Source of the DNA: Rotaria socialis
Taxonomy: Eukaryota > Rotifera > Eurotatoria > Philodinida > Philodinidae
Length of the DNA: 64,000 bases
Direction of reading: 5' to 3'
NCBI GenBank assembly: GCA_905331475.1
Contig: CAJNYU010002807.1
Location: 1-64,000 of the forward strand
Both the position numbers and the translations under genes were made by a program. Shown one piece after another: positions 49,401 through 60,722 of the stretch (the first letter of the stretch is position 1; each line of letters begins with the position of its first letter). The notes beneath the pieces are model-generated. The model saw nothing but the letters and a program-made list of their open reading frames with translations, was not told the origin of the DNA and made no database searches.

Positions 49401-52400
49401 CGGCGACCAGTATTTGCCATTTTCATATTAAATTTATTTTCTTAGGAACTGAATACAGCATCGTTTTGCTTAAAGAACATAACAAGCAAAAGCAGAGAGT
49501 TTCTGATCAATACATTTCAAAATCATGAAGTAAAAATAATATTATTCAATGACTTTTGTGATACATATTTTGATTGTTCTATTTAGACATTGACTAGACT
49601 GGATCTCGCACAGGATAACGCTGATGATGAAGCAGTAAAATATCTAGCCGATGCATTAAAAAATAATACAGTGATAATTCTATTATTTGCTCGAGTTTCT
49701 CATACTAATTTTGACTGTTTTATATAGAGAATCACTGTGCTAAATCTTGCGTCTAATACCTTAAAACACGAAGGAGCGAAATATTTAGCCGATCTATGCA
49801 AGAATAATACAGTGACGATTACATAATGTTGCTCGAATATTTCATACTGATGTTGATTATTTCATATAGACACTCACTGCGCTATATCTGCAGAAGAATT
49901 CTTTAGGTGATGAAGGAGTAAAATATCTAGCCGATGCTTTAAATAATAATACAGTAAGAATTACATTATCTACTCGTATGCTTCATGCTGGTGTTGACTA
50001 TTTCATATAGACACTCACTGAACTGAATCTTGAGCAAAATTCTATCAAACACGAAGGAACAAAATATCTAGCCGATGCACTAAAGAACAATAAAGTGAAC
50101 ATTATTATTATTATTTACTCCAATGTCTCATAGTGTTGTGGTTTATTTATAGGCCCTCACTGCGCTATATCTAGCGAATAATTCTTTAGGAGATGAAGGA
50201 ACAAAATTTCTAGCCGATGCTTTACAAAATCATCCTGTGAGTGCGACCTTATTCGTATAAATACTGAATCGATATTATTATTTTCATCTAGAAACTCGAA
50301 ATAGTTGATCTAGGAAATAATAAAATCACATTCATTGGAGCAGACTGTATGTTTATAGCATTGCAGAATAACGCTGTGAATTAATTTTTATGGTTAACTA
50401 ACTTATTATGACGCTATAATTTATTACACACAGACACTTACAACACTTATTCTAAAAAATAACTCGGGCATAGATTGTGAAGCTATTTCTCATGCGATCA
50501 GTCTGAAGAATAACCAGGTTATTATCGATATATTTTACTCTTTATTTTCGTTGAATTGATTTTTTTCGCTATAGACACTATCTGAATTCAAATTTTCTTG
50601 GGAAAAGGCAGGAGGCCCAGGTGCAAAATATATAAGTGATATGATCAAAAATAACACGGTAATCCTACGATTCTTTGTCGAATTATATGATGCTATTGTG
50701 TATTTATTCGAATTAGGTCATAAAAACATTGAAAATTTCGTACGATCAGGTCGAACTTGGTGTAGTACAATACTTCTTAGACGCACTGAAGTGTAACAAA
50801 GTGAAATCATACTATTCTAATCACTATTCATATGCTTCTTTATTCTTTTTGTCTGCCCCTTACAGACAGTTACATCTTTTGATATGTCGTTTCAACCCAT
50901 GCAAGACAACGATTGGACATGTTTTGCTGATTTCTTAAGAACAAATGAGGTAAGATTTCGATTCAGCACAGTTCTTATCTCTTCCATTCTTTTCTTCAAA
51001 AACAAAAAAGACACTCACGTCATTAACACTTGCCGTTCACGCTTTAAAGGAAAGAGAAGCTCAATATTTAGCTGATGCACTATCACAAAATAAAGTAACA
51101 GTGAAATGTTTTCATTTCTCATTAAAAGTTGTATTTCATTACGCAGGCACTCACTACGTTAAATCCCTTGGGGGAGGGTACTAGAACTACTTTAAAAAAA
51201 TATTTTGGATGCATGTTTAAAAACAATTTGGTAAGTCATTCTTCTCAGTTCTTGAACTTCAATAGAATGTAACAAAAGTCATAGACTACATTCAAAACTA
51301 CTAGCATCCATGATGGTAAATAAGTATTCTTTTATTTTTTTTGGTATAGACACTAACTCAAATTATTTTACAGCACCGTTCGATTGACGCTAATGATGCC
51401 AAGAATCTCGTAGACGGACTAACAAATAACAAAGTGATCAATTTCCTTTTGGACTATAATAACTTCAAAACGATGTTCATTTTATGTACTGTTAGATTGT
51501 CACTGAACTACGATTAAATAACAATGATTTAGGATCAGCAGGGGCGAAACATTTGGCTGATCTATTAAAGAATAATCAAGTACTAGGATTTTATCTAAAA
51601 TGCTGCGTGAATTTACACTTTGCGCATAGACACTGATCTGCTTGGATCTTTCAACAAACTATATCAAAGACGAAGGAGCAGTACATTTGGCTGATGCATT
51701 ACAATACAACAAAGTATAGATCAATTTTCTCACTTTCCTTCACTCATCATATCGCTTTTCAACAGGTATTGAAAGAGATGAATCTTTCAGAAAACCGTAT
51801 CAAAGATCATGGATTAAAGTCTCTGGCTAATTCATTGAAAATAAACACGGACACAGTAAATAATCTATCATTATTTTGAGAGTACAGTGTCTGATATTCT
51901 ATTTCTGCTAAACAGTTTTTAGCTGAAGGAAGAGAGGAAAACGAAGCTCTGCAGTGCGCAAAGTCTCCTTTCCTCTCGTGTAATTATTTTAATGTTTTTG
52001 CGTAGGGTGTAACAACGCTCAAACTGGGAAGAAACCTTTTTGGAGACGAAGGAGTACAAGCTATGGCAGATATGCTGAAAACCAACAATGTACTGTCTTG
52101 TACGCGTTCATTCTATGTATATTTTGAGATTCTCATGTAGACACTAATCTCGTTGGATTTCCACAAGAATAATGTTGGAAATGAAGGAATAATCGCCGTG
52201 GCTTATGCATTAAAAATCAATCAAGTCTGCATTAATACATATTTTACTAATATAAAAAGTTATATTATTCTACATAGAAACTTGTCGAACTTGATTTAGA
52301 TTGTCTCAATTTCCATGAACGAGCTTCGCAGCAGCTTTTTGATGCCTTAGCACTGAACAAAGTAATTATATCCGATGAAACTATTTAAATTATGTTGCAC

Positions 52401-52528
52401 CCTCGCTTATATAGACACTTAAACTATTAAGAGCGCATAGGCCTGATCCTGCGTTTGACATGTATCCTGAAACGAAAGATTTGCAGCTGATAAATTGTTC
52501 CAATCGGGACATTAGAGTCCAATATTAA
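46455..52528 (+). CDS. F-box protein with 30 leucine-rich repeats, one per exon
   Basis: Thirty-three exons with intact frame, 3831 nt, 1276 aa. Exon 1 (46455-47154) starts with an F-box (LDLPLELFHGIFEHLD...VRCVCKKLF, residues about 7-50). Exon 2 (47282-47766) completes a degenerate region up to residue 395. Exons 3-32 each encode one ribonuclease-inhibitor-type LRR with consensus TLTxLxLxxNxIxxxGxKYLADALKNN: 28 exons of 84 nt and two of 90 nt, all phase 0-0. The last exon (52415-52528) gives a 37-residue tail. Introns are mostly 46-75 bp. F-box proteins recruit targets to SCF ubiquitin ligases, and a long LRR solenoid is a plausible recognition surface. The target is unknown. LRR 23 (51147-51230) is the most degenerate. 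RNI-type LRRs are also typical of NLR receptors, but no NACHT domain is present. Confidence 0.93.
47937..52361 (+). repeat. array of 30 one-repeat LRR exons
   Basis: LRR exon starts: 47937, 48076, 48217, 48359, 48497, 48635, 48774, 48913, 49055, 49191, 49446, 49587, 49728, 49870, 50011, 50153, 50292, 50434, 50575, 50717, 50866, 51011, 51147, 51350, 51496, 51630, 51766, 52006, 52141, 52278. Each is 84 nt except those at 49191 and 51766 (90 nt). Exon starts are about 139-142 bp apart over most of the array. Exons usually begin ACACT(C/T)AC (Thr-Leu-Thr) right after the acceptor and end in AATAAA or AATACA before the donor. Confidence 0.93.
49587..50236 (+). repeat. recently duplicated LRR exon-intron units
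   Basis: In this stretch not only the exons (shared AAATATCTAGCCGATGC) but also the introns are alike (GCTCGA..TTTCATACTGATGTTGA..ATTTCATATAG). The units are 141-142 bp. Intron similarity, absent in most of the array, points to recent tandem duplication or gene conversion. Confidence 0.8.
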
Positions 52529-53585
52529 TCCTTACAATTCAACGATCATTTTGAACAAAGACTAACCACGAGGAACTAAATAAAATTCTTTGAAATACAT
52601 ATAATTATCATTAAATTAATTATGATAGACTTCAGCTTGCTGTGACTAATATGATGAGATGAGAAGATGCTTGCTAAACTGGACTATCAATTTTGGAAAA
52701 ATACTGTTTGCTATAGATCTATTCCGATGAAGTTTCTGGCAACCCCTTGATAAAGACGACAGGAAGATTTGAACTGTAATAGGTCTTTTCCCGATGACCT
52801 AAATTCCAGATAAGCGTTACCGACAAAGATATCGCTCTAAGCAGAATGGAATAAACGTGATTATTTCGTTTATTGAATCAATGGAAAACAGATCAATCTA
52901 TCATGTAACAAAAATACAAATCAATCTGCTAATCTCAACTCTTGCTTTTCAGCAATCGATCACAGTCGAAAATAATATATTAATGTGCTTGAATTAAAGT
53001 TGTGGATGCGCCAAATCCGAATCCAGTCAAACTCAAATTCAATGCTTTGTTTGATGGTGTACCCCTAAATTAAATTAATTGTCAAAGAAATCTAGAGTTT
53101 AACTACGTCAAAAGCGTTTCTTGAGTGTGTGGGTGTGAATGTAGGTATAGACTGAATTAAAAATACCACACCCACACCCTCAGTAATAAAAATCTAGCTT
53201 CACTGATTAGAAATCATTATTGATAGTGATAATACTAAGAATGAATTATTCTAACTATATACAAGGCAATCTATTCGATGATGAAAATCGACAACCTAGT
53301 TAATCACTGAAGGTACTAGACCTACAGAAATTCTCTGTTCCTATCAGCATCAATCATTGATAGTTATCTTACATATTTAGTGAGAAGTGAATTTGTTGTG
53401 CAATTTTGAATTTTGGAATCGAGTCATTGTCGTGAAAGACCGTATTTATTATTCGTATGCATCTCAAGCGATAAAATCAAAATTCAAAAATCAATCGTAT
53501 AATTTTCGTGTCTGTCTATTTTGTTTTCCGAAGGTCAATAGATGGTGAAACGGTGCATATAGATAAAGTCTTTAGTTTCAAGAAA
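52529..53585. other. intergenic region downstream of the F-box/LRR gene
   Basis: AT-rich, with a short (GTGTGGGTGTG)-type tract and its inverse near 53128-53180. No gene seen. Confidence 0.5.
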
Positions 53586-54706
53586 TTACGACAGAGTAAT
53601 ATTTGCAGACACGACAGAACCTGTTGAGCCTGATTTCAACCAACAACTCACGATATAGATTTCTCCAGATGTAGCCATAAATTATTGACTAAGCTGATCG
53701 GCACATCCATTACTTCCATCATAAGCAGAATAATTTTCACTATGATACAAAAAATTACACACTTCAGATGGTGCTCCTCCGCAAGCTCCATTCGATGTTG
53801 TTCGAATCCAATGCGAAAGGTTACTTGTCTCAAAATCAGTATTAGTTAGCATTTGCACAGCTCCAGCATATACTAAGACATCATCAAGATACGAGTAGCC
53901 TGGATCATGAAGCAAATCAAAGGCAAAAGAAGCCAAACCCGTAGTAGGTGATGTCTATTCGTATGCAAAACATCTGTATGCAATTGTACTGCTAGATGCT
54001 GCTATATAAAGACTACTTGCAGAAACAGCAGAACTAGGAACGCATGGTGGAGCTGGTGTTGTAATTGTGGAAGTAGTTGTGGTTGATGTTGATGTTGCTG
54101 TTGTTGAAGTTCTTGTTGTTACTGTTGATGTTAGTTTATTTGTGAGAAGAAAAACGACGAGAGCAGTAATACCTATCAGAAGTAATAAAATACCAATAAA
54201 TGTTGAAATACAACAACATATGAAACATTCTGGATAGATTTTACCAATATAATGACGAGTTATTTTGTAGATATTATTTTTTTTCATTATGTTGCACTAT
54301 TTTCTTTAATTTGTTTCCAGTAACGTCCACTGAATATCGGAGAATTCTTTCTTTTGACTCTTGTTCTTGATAATCTCCTCTTCATTTTACTCTTGATAAA
54401 TTACTTGAAGCGCCATCATAGTTCATTACACCTGTTAACATTTTTTTGGATGATGATGTCTACAGCGGTAATGAAATAATGAGAGAAATGAATAAAAAAA
54501 CCAAGAAAAATAATTACTTTCGAAGTCACATTAGATTTATTGTCAGTCGATCTCCTTGTTTTAGTACGAGTAATATCTATACTATTTAATGATGAAGTTT
54601 CACGCATTTTGGTGGCTACTGGATGCATAGAAGTTGATGAGAACGTTTTTGATTTATATTGACCTGATGGACCATTCGCTTCTTCTAAGTTTAGATAATT
54701 AGGCAT
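53586..54706 (-). pseudogene. stalked Cys-rich membrane protein, copy C, broken
   Basis: Exon 1 (about 54521-54706) encodes a hydrophilic N-terminus (MPNYLNLEEANGPSGQ and on). Exon 2 (about 53586-54306) holds a transmembrane helix (FIGILLLLIGITALVVFLL), a Thr/Ser stalk and the ectodomain with no intervening introns, unlike copies A and D. Ectodomain blocks: FAYE, YLDDVLVYAG, DFETSNLSHW, GCADQLSQ. Two nonsense codons interrupt it: TAG in place of the conserved Trp after FAYE (about 53956-53958), and TAA in place of Gln after LSQ (about 53682-53684). The rest of the frame is intact, so inactivation may be recent. Confidence 0.8.
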
Positions 54707-57312
54707 CGTCTAAAAAAATAGCTGAAAGGAAATTTTTGCAGTCAGATGCAAAAAACAGACTTTCGCTTTGAGCATTAAAAAATCTCGAGAAAACAAATTT
54801 TTAAAGGAACACAACTTTATATAAGGTCATGTATGTTTACCTGTTTTTCTTCGTCACTTCTATCTTCGTTGTAGTGTGCTGAGTGAATAATATTATTTCT
54901 ATTGAGTGAATGTCGACTGTCAGGAGCTACTTTGATTATGGGCACGTTGAAGTAATAATAACAATAAACTGAGATTTCCTATATAGAATAATTTATCCGA
55001 TGTCGTCGTTTTTTGTATGAATACGGGAATTAATATGTTCTTGTGAAATTGCAATTACAGTTACTCTAGTTTTCTGTTTGGCTTTTGGCATCATCTCTAC
55101 TCATGTAACATTTAATAATGATGTAATGATTTTAAAAACTAATAGCGACAAGTATTTTCAAATAGAATTTTATTGGTAATGCAGTATGTGTAATATTTGA
55201 ATTCAAATTGAAAAATAATTTTGATGGCTTCCTTTGCGAAAGAAAGACTCTCTATTCTATCCTATGCACAGAAGTCTGATAGCAACTCTTTTCACAATGT
55301 TTTGATACAAAGCTAGTTAAACTAGTTATCATGTAAGAAAATATGAAGCAACTCAATCAAAAAATTTAACAAGATAATTTGTGTGTAGCTCGTTAAGCTG
55401 TTGGAACCAAATTGAAAATTTTGACTGTACATTATTTTGGTTGTAAATGAGAAGTTTAAGTTAAATTAGCAGAAGATGATATAGAACTTAATGAAGAGAA
55501 ACTTTAAATATTTAACTATTTTAAAACGTTTTTTTTTGGCCTGACGACAGCACTCTAGCCTGAAAACTTGGCTATGCTGCTAGTCACAAAATCAATATAT
55601 TCAGGATATAAATCTGAGTATGAAACATTCATCATATAATGAACTTTTTAAATACAAACATAGAAAAATTTTGATTAAATATATAGATACTACGCTGTTT
55701 TCGACAATATCTTACTGGTTAACAAATTTCAGCTAGGAAACATTAATTGTTCCATAAGTGAAGTGTTTTCTATTACCTAATGAATTAACTCTGAATCTAT
55801 ATACAAAAACAAATAGCTAGTTTAGAAAGAATAATTTGATATCCAACCTCGATTCCAAGCTGAATTAGAATTAAGTCAACGGAGAAACTAATTCAGATTC
55901 ATGGGAGTGCTCGATAAATTTTTGTGTATGTATACTTTGCGATTACACTGACGAATACTCATTTGTATTTCTCGTGGAGGATTTATTCATTAGGAAAAGC
56001 ATGAGTACTCAATACGGTACTGATACTTGTTTCTTCACAAATCATTTAACAAAACACTTATGTATTAGAATGTAAAAAAGCAATGATATACTCAAGTCGA
56101 GCGTAGAGAGAATGTGTTTTAATATCATATCCATTTTTTCCTCTATTTTATTTTAACGAGTTATTCAGTACTATTTTAAATAATGATGACATTAAGAAAG
56201 GAAAAAGGACCTTTCATTTCGGCTGTTTTCCTGTACGCTCTGGTTGCATATTTGTATAAATGAAAACTCTTGCTAATTTCATTTTCTAAAATTTAAATCA
56301 AGCTTTTTAATACTTTAAATTATAGTTTTCAGTTTGACTGTGAAAAGTAATGAAACATAGCCATTAGTCTAAAAATTTGTTTTTCCTGTAATAATCACCA
56401 CTGCATCTGTTCAACAAAATACTTCTCCATTTCACTGAATAATTCATCAACTACTGATGAAAATCGATTGCTCACGAAAATTGACTCCAATTGATTAATG
56501 GGAAAACATTGATTACGAAGTAGGTGCGTAAGAAAGTCAATTTTAATCTTAAAATTAGTCTAAAAAACAATTGCTAGATTTTTATCGGCTATTGGAGCTA
56601 AAAATCGATGAAAATCGTATAGGTGTTGGTTTTCAGACTGATATTTTTTGACATAAGGTAGCAATAATACATTCCTAAGATAAAATGATTCAAAGTAGAA
56701 CGAAATGGTTCGTTCAACATTTCTGTTCTCTTTTATTTTAGTGTTCGTTATTACATGATTTAATGATTGAGAAAGAAGAAATTACTCTAAAAAAATCTGT
56801 TTTCTAGAAAACCCAAGCCAGTTTCGGAAGCCATAACACAGTTTGCGAGTGAAATTCGGAAAACTTGAACAATTTTTAAAAATATCTTTTTGGTTTCCGG
56901 AGCCTCTATTCGGAAACTAAAGAGTATACTTGAGCATCAAAGTCAGTTTTTGAGTGCATTTTGATTTTGTGAGAGGTTTCGAAAGTTTTAAGAATCTTCA
57001 GAATGGTTCACTAAATCACTCAGAGTCGAATTTAACTAATCCCTAAGAAACAATTTTAGGCGTTGGAATTTTCGTTTTTTGATCGCTGATTTCACACATT
57101 TTAGATTTTTTTTATTTTATAAAAACTGTTTATTTACTTCTGATAATTTGTTTGATTGTGGACCATTCTTTTATTTATCTCGCTTTTAAATATTTAGCTC
57201 ATGTGAAATATTAGAAGATGATTTTGTGTGAATTTGATATCAATAGTTCAAAGTAATTCATCACTTTTTTATGTTTAGATCGTTATGAGTCAATGATTCT
57301 GGGGATCATTTT

Positions 57313-57753
57313 TTGTTGATGTGGTGTAGTGCAATTTCGTTATTGTTTTTCTCTATCGCTGTGCTTTCGTCTCATCTACTTGTATTCTTGCGTTCTGTGT
57401 TTAATCCTTTCGTTCTATGGATTATTCTATTGAGTCTATACATATATATTTTTTTTTTTCATATACAAGTAGTCAGTTACTACTTTCCAATTATTCGTTC
57501 CATTCGTTTGTTTCTTTGTCTTGTTACAGTAGTGACGGTTCTGTTGGTCAAATACAACATCGATAGTGACCTTGAATTCACAAGCATCTATACGCATTTC
57601 GTAATACGTGACAAGTTGGAAAAAACTTATCCGTCATCTCAAGTATTTTTATCTCAACGATTCTGTTATGATAGTCGTAAGGCTCAGTTCGAGACTAAAA
57701 TTTGTAAGTGCTATAGTATGAGTGTCGGCCAAACAATGATCTCGTCTAAATGA
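57313..57753 (+). CDS. doubtful 146-aa membrane-protein frame
   Basis: A single open frame with three hydrophobic segments in its first 90 residues (SLLFFSIAVLSSHLLVFL, then a Tyr/Ile/Phe-rich one, then LFLCLVTVVTVLL) and a polar C-terminal third. No homology is recognised and no splice or promoter support. In T-rich DNA, hydrophobic frames arise by chance, so this is tentative. Confidence 0.25.
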   Translation: MLMWCSAISLLFFSIAVLSSHLLVFLRSVFNPFVLWIILLSLYIYIFFFHIQVVSYYFPIIRSIRLFLCLVTVVTVLLVKYNIDSDLEFTSIYTHFVIRDKLEKTYPSSQVFLSQRFCYDSRKAQFETKICKCYSMSVGQTMISSK

Positions 57754-58601
57754 TTTCATCGTTGAAGTCAGTAAAAGATAATTCAACTCTAATTTAGTTT
57801 AAAATTTGTGTGGACATCGGATGGAACGTTTGTTCCATGTGAGAAAAAAGGACTGGTTATCATTTTCTCGTGATTTCCGGTTGAGAATGTCGAAAACGAA
57901 TTCTCGTAATTAGTTTTATGTTTCCGAAATTGATTTCCGGTCGGAATTGGTATGTGCATTGATGAGTTTCCTATGATATCTTTTTTTTTTTTAGAAAGTA
58001 CAGTTTATTCTTTATCAAAAATATTCAACATCACGTCATCTTTCTGTAGTATATATTCCATTAGACAATCATTTTTTGAAGCTTTTACTAGTTTAATTTA
58101 GGGGAACATTGAAATTAATCGTATTATCAAAACTGTAAAGAAAGTTTGCCGTCGCATATTTCGAACATAATATCTTGATGATTGCTGTGAAACAAAACGA
58201 AACAAAAAAGTTGAAAAACTCTTTACTTGGATCAACTACTTTTGTAAAAGTTTATAAAAATTATCATCAAGCATATGCTTTTAATAGTTTGCCATTCTTT
58301 TTGACGTGATTGGTTGGACATTGGTCATTTTGAAGGTAACTCATAAACACATTCAGTTGAAATCAACAGTCAAAAAAAAACAAGTTCTTCAGTGATTGTT
58401 CGACTAAGTGGTATACCTTTAGATATATAAATATTCTATATGCTCGTGCCTAACTAGTTTAGCTTCTCAAAAATTAAGATATATTCAAAAAGCGTACGAT
58501 GTAGCCACAAAATCCGAAAAAATGTTTTTAAGACAAAAGAATGATGTTGATCACGCTGAATTGGCTGCTTTTGCTTTAAAGTACAAAATTTAAACAAAAG
58601 T

Positions 58602-58930
58602 TTCGAAATTTTATCAATACCATTATCAGATGATATTGTAAGAGGAGTCACACTTATTGGACAAACATTATCCTATACCGAAACGATGCAACCATTGGCC
58701 AAATTAAATCTTTCTCTATGCGCACTCGAAGATGATTTCATCCTAGATCAATTACATATTTTCAATCATGACAAAGATAGAATTGCAATGAATAGTTGTG
58801 TAAGTGCAGTCTTTGATGGACAAACAGTTACAAGATCAACTTAGCACGGTCTCAAAATTATTGAAAACAAAACGTTGTTGATTTGTGTTGGTTCAATTGG
58901 CGCAAAGTGGTTAAATATTTTATTACACTG
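58602..58930 (+). pseudogene. unidentified decayed coding remnant
   Basis: A plus-strand frame reads IPLSDDIVRGVTLIGQTLSY, then LAKLNLSLCALEDDFI, and after an in-frame TAG (about 58841-58843) continues as HGLKIIENKTLLICVGSIGAKW. Composition and phase continuity on both sides of the stop look like a once-coding sequence. No start or splice sites can be assigned. The family is not recognised. Confidence 0.35.
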
Positions 58931-59789
58931 ATATGAAAATTTAATAGCAGACTGCTTTAATCCATGGTATTTTTAACTGCGTGGAACCTACAACACTGCT
59001 GATGGTAAGCATAGTTGCCAATCGATCTTCAGATATTGAAGAAAAAATTTTGGTTTTTCTCTGATTTATAGAATTTTCTGAGCACGTCAAAATAATTTAA
59101 CAATAAGTGGCTACTGCATATACTTATATTACACATCTTTATTTCACTATATCAACTACGTGGTGCAGTTTTATAAACTTAATTGAAGATATTTTACCGC
59201 TTTGAAAGCTCAGTCTTCAATAATAGATAACATGCTGTACAAGCAGGCAAGGTCCAGCTGTCTATCTCGATGAACCTTTTTCTCTGTTAATGTGTTGATA
59301 ACTGAGAATGTTTTTCGTTTTTGCTATTTCATTACAAAAATAGTAAATTAAAATATCAATGATTTGATGGATGCTGTAAATATACGTGAAAGTGATATTG
59401 AAACATAAGAAACAGAAGCATAATAAATGATATTGTGCTGTTGAAAAAACACATCAGCTATTTAAGTATTGCTCTTCTTAAGATTCTGATAATGACTGAG
59501 TTCATTTAAGAAATGCTCTAATTAATTACCACTGCCTATTATTGACTGAGCTTCTATTAAAGATATTGATAAAAAATACATAAAAAATTGTGTTAACATA
59601 ATATGAATTTTTCAATACACAACAGTCAAAGTATTTTAAAGTTGTTCTTCACTGCAAACATACGTATTAACCAGTATTCTGTATAAGCAAAAGTATTACT
59701 TTAATGGTTTATACTATAGCTGAGGCTGTATACATATAATATTACCGGTAATGTACTCCACATAAAAATTCATCATTATACTTTCCCAG

Positions 59790-60100
59790 GTCGTGGACGT
59801 ACGGCGGGAAACGGCCGGAAAGCACAGGAACGCGCTGGAAACTGGAAGCAGTATTCCAGTTGGAAGTTACCGGATTTTCTTCCTGTAGATTCCGATCAAC
59901 TTCCAGATGTAAAACACAGAAAACTGACCGGAAAACACAGGAAACTGACCGGAATCCACAGGAAAAAAATCCGGTAACTTCCAACTGGAATACTGCTTCC
60001 AGTTTCCAGTGCTTTCCCATGCTTTCCGGCCAGATACGGTGATTTTTCCGCATCTTTCCGGCCGGTTCCTACAGTATCCGTCCTCCGGAATCATTGACCT
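59790..60100. repeat. large palindromic fold-back element
   Basis: Arms at about 59835-59879 and 59967-60009 are near-perfect inverted copies (CTGGAAACTGGAAGCAGTAT and the reverse, extending through CCGGATTTT). Weaker pairing extends outward (GGCCGGAAAGC / GCTTTCCGGCC) and inward (TTCCTGTAGATTCCG / CGGAATCCACAGGAA). It is visibly richer in G and C than its surroundings. Overlapping frames on both strands come from the symmetry. Confidence 0.8.
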
Positions 60101-60722
60101 GGGTTAGAAAATTTTCTACGTAAAATTTTTGACCGGGTATATATTTTGCAGTTTCTTAATTCTTCATAATGTATAATTGTGTTGAAAAATATCTCCGATT
60201 CTTCGTGATTTTTCGAACATTGAATGTATAATGTGAAATGTGTGATGAATTAATATGTTTGCATAAACAATTTCTTAACCACACCCTCAATAATGCATCT
60301 ACATTCGTATTGTGTTTCACATACATATTTGCTCAATACTCTATAATTTATCCATTGATATATAGTACTTGATTTCAATGATAGGATTCCATATACTGCT
60401 CAGTGTCTATACGTAATCTCACACATTCGTGAGCAATTACATACATTTCTATATACATCTTCTTTCAGTCTCTATGAGAAAGAACTCCTAAATCATTTTA
60501 CACGATACCCTGACAAATTGCAAAGGCGCAGACGAGCAATTCAAATTTTTTTGGTTAGACCATTAGTTTTTCTTGATAAATTTTATTATTCAAACCTGTA
60601 TCATAAGACAGAAAAGAAAAAAGGGGCCAGAAAAAGAAGCATTGTTTGTTTTTGTCATATTTTCGTTGATGTATTTAAGCAACACAACAGTATAGATGAG
60701 TCAGATCTTGTGTTACAGTCGA

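Larger units (their letters stand above)
54707..60722. other. long gene-poor region
   Basis: 6 kb. Contains a doubtful membrane-protein frame (57313-57753), a decayed coding remnant (58602-58930) and a strong GC-richer palindrome (59790-60100), each listed separately. The remainder is AT-rich without recognisable signals. Confidence 0.45.

Noticed and set aside
51917..52000. Extra exon between LRR exons starting at 51766 and 52006
   Set aside because: An acceptor-like site and an open stretch exist, but the sequence has no LRR pattern, includes a GAGGAAA/TTTCCTC hairpin and has no donor in phase.
59742..60094. Three overlapping 60-103 aa frames
   Set aside because: All are by-products of the large palindrome; the sense and antisense frames mirror each other.
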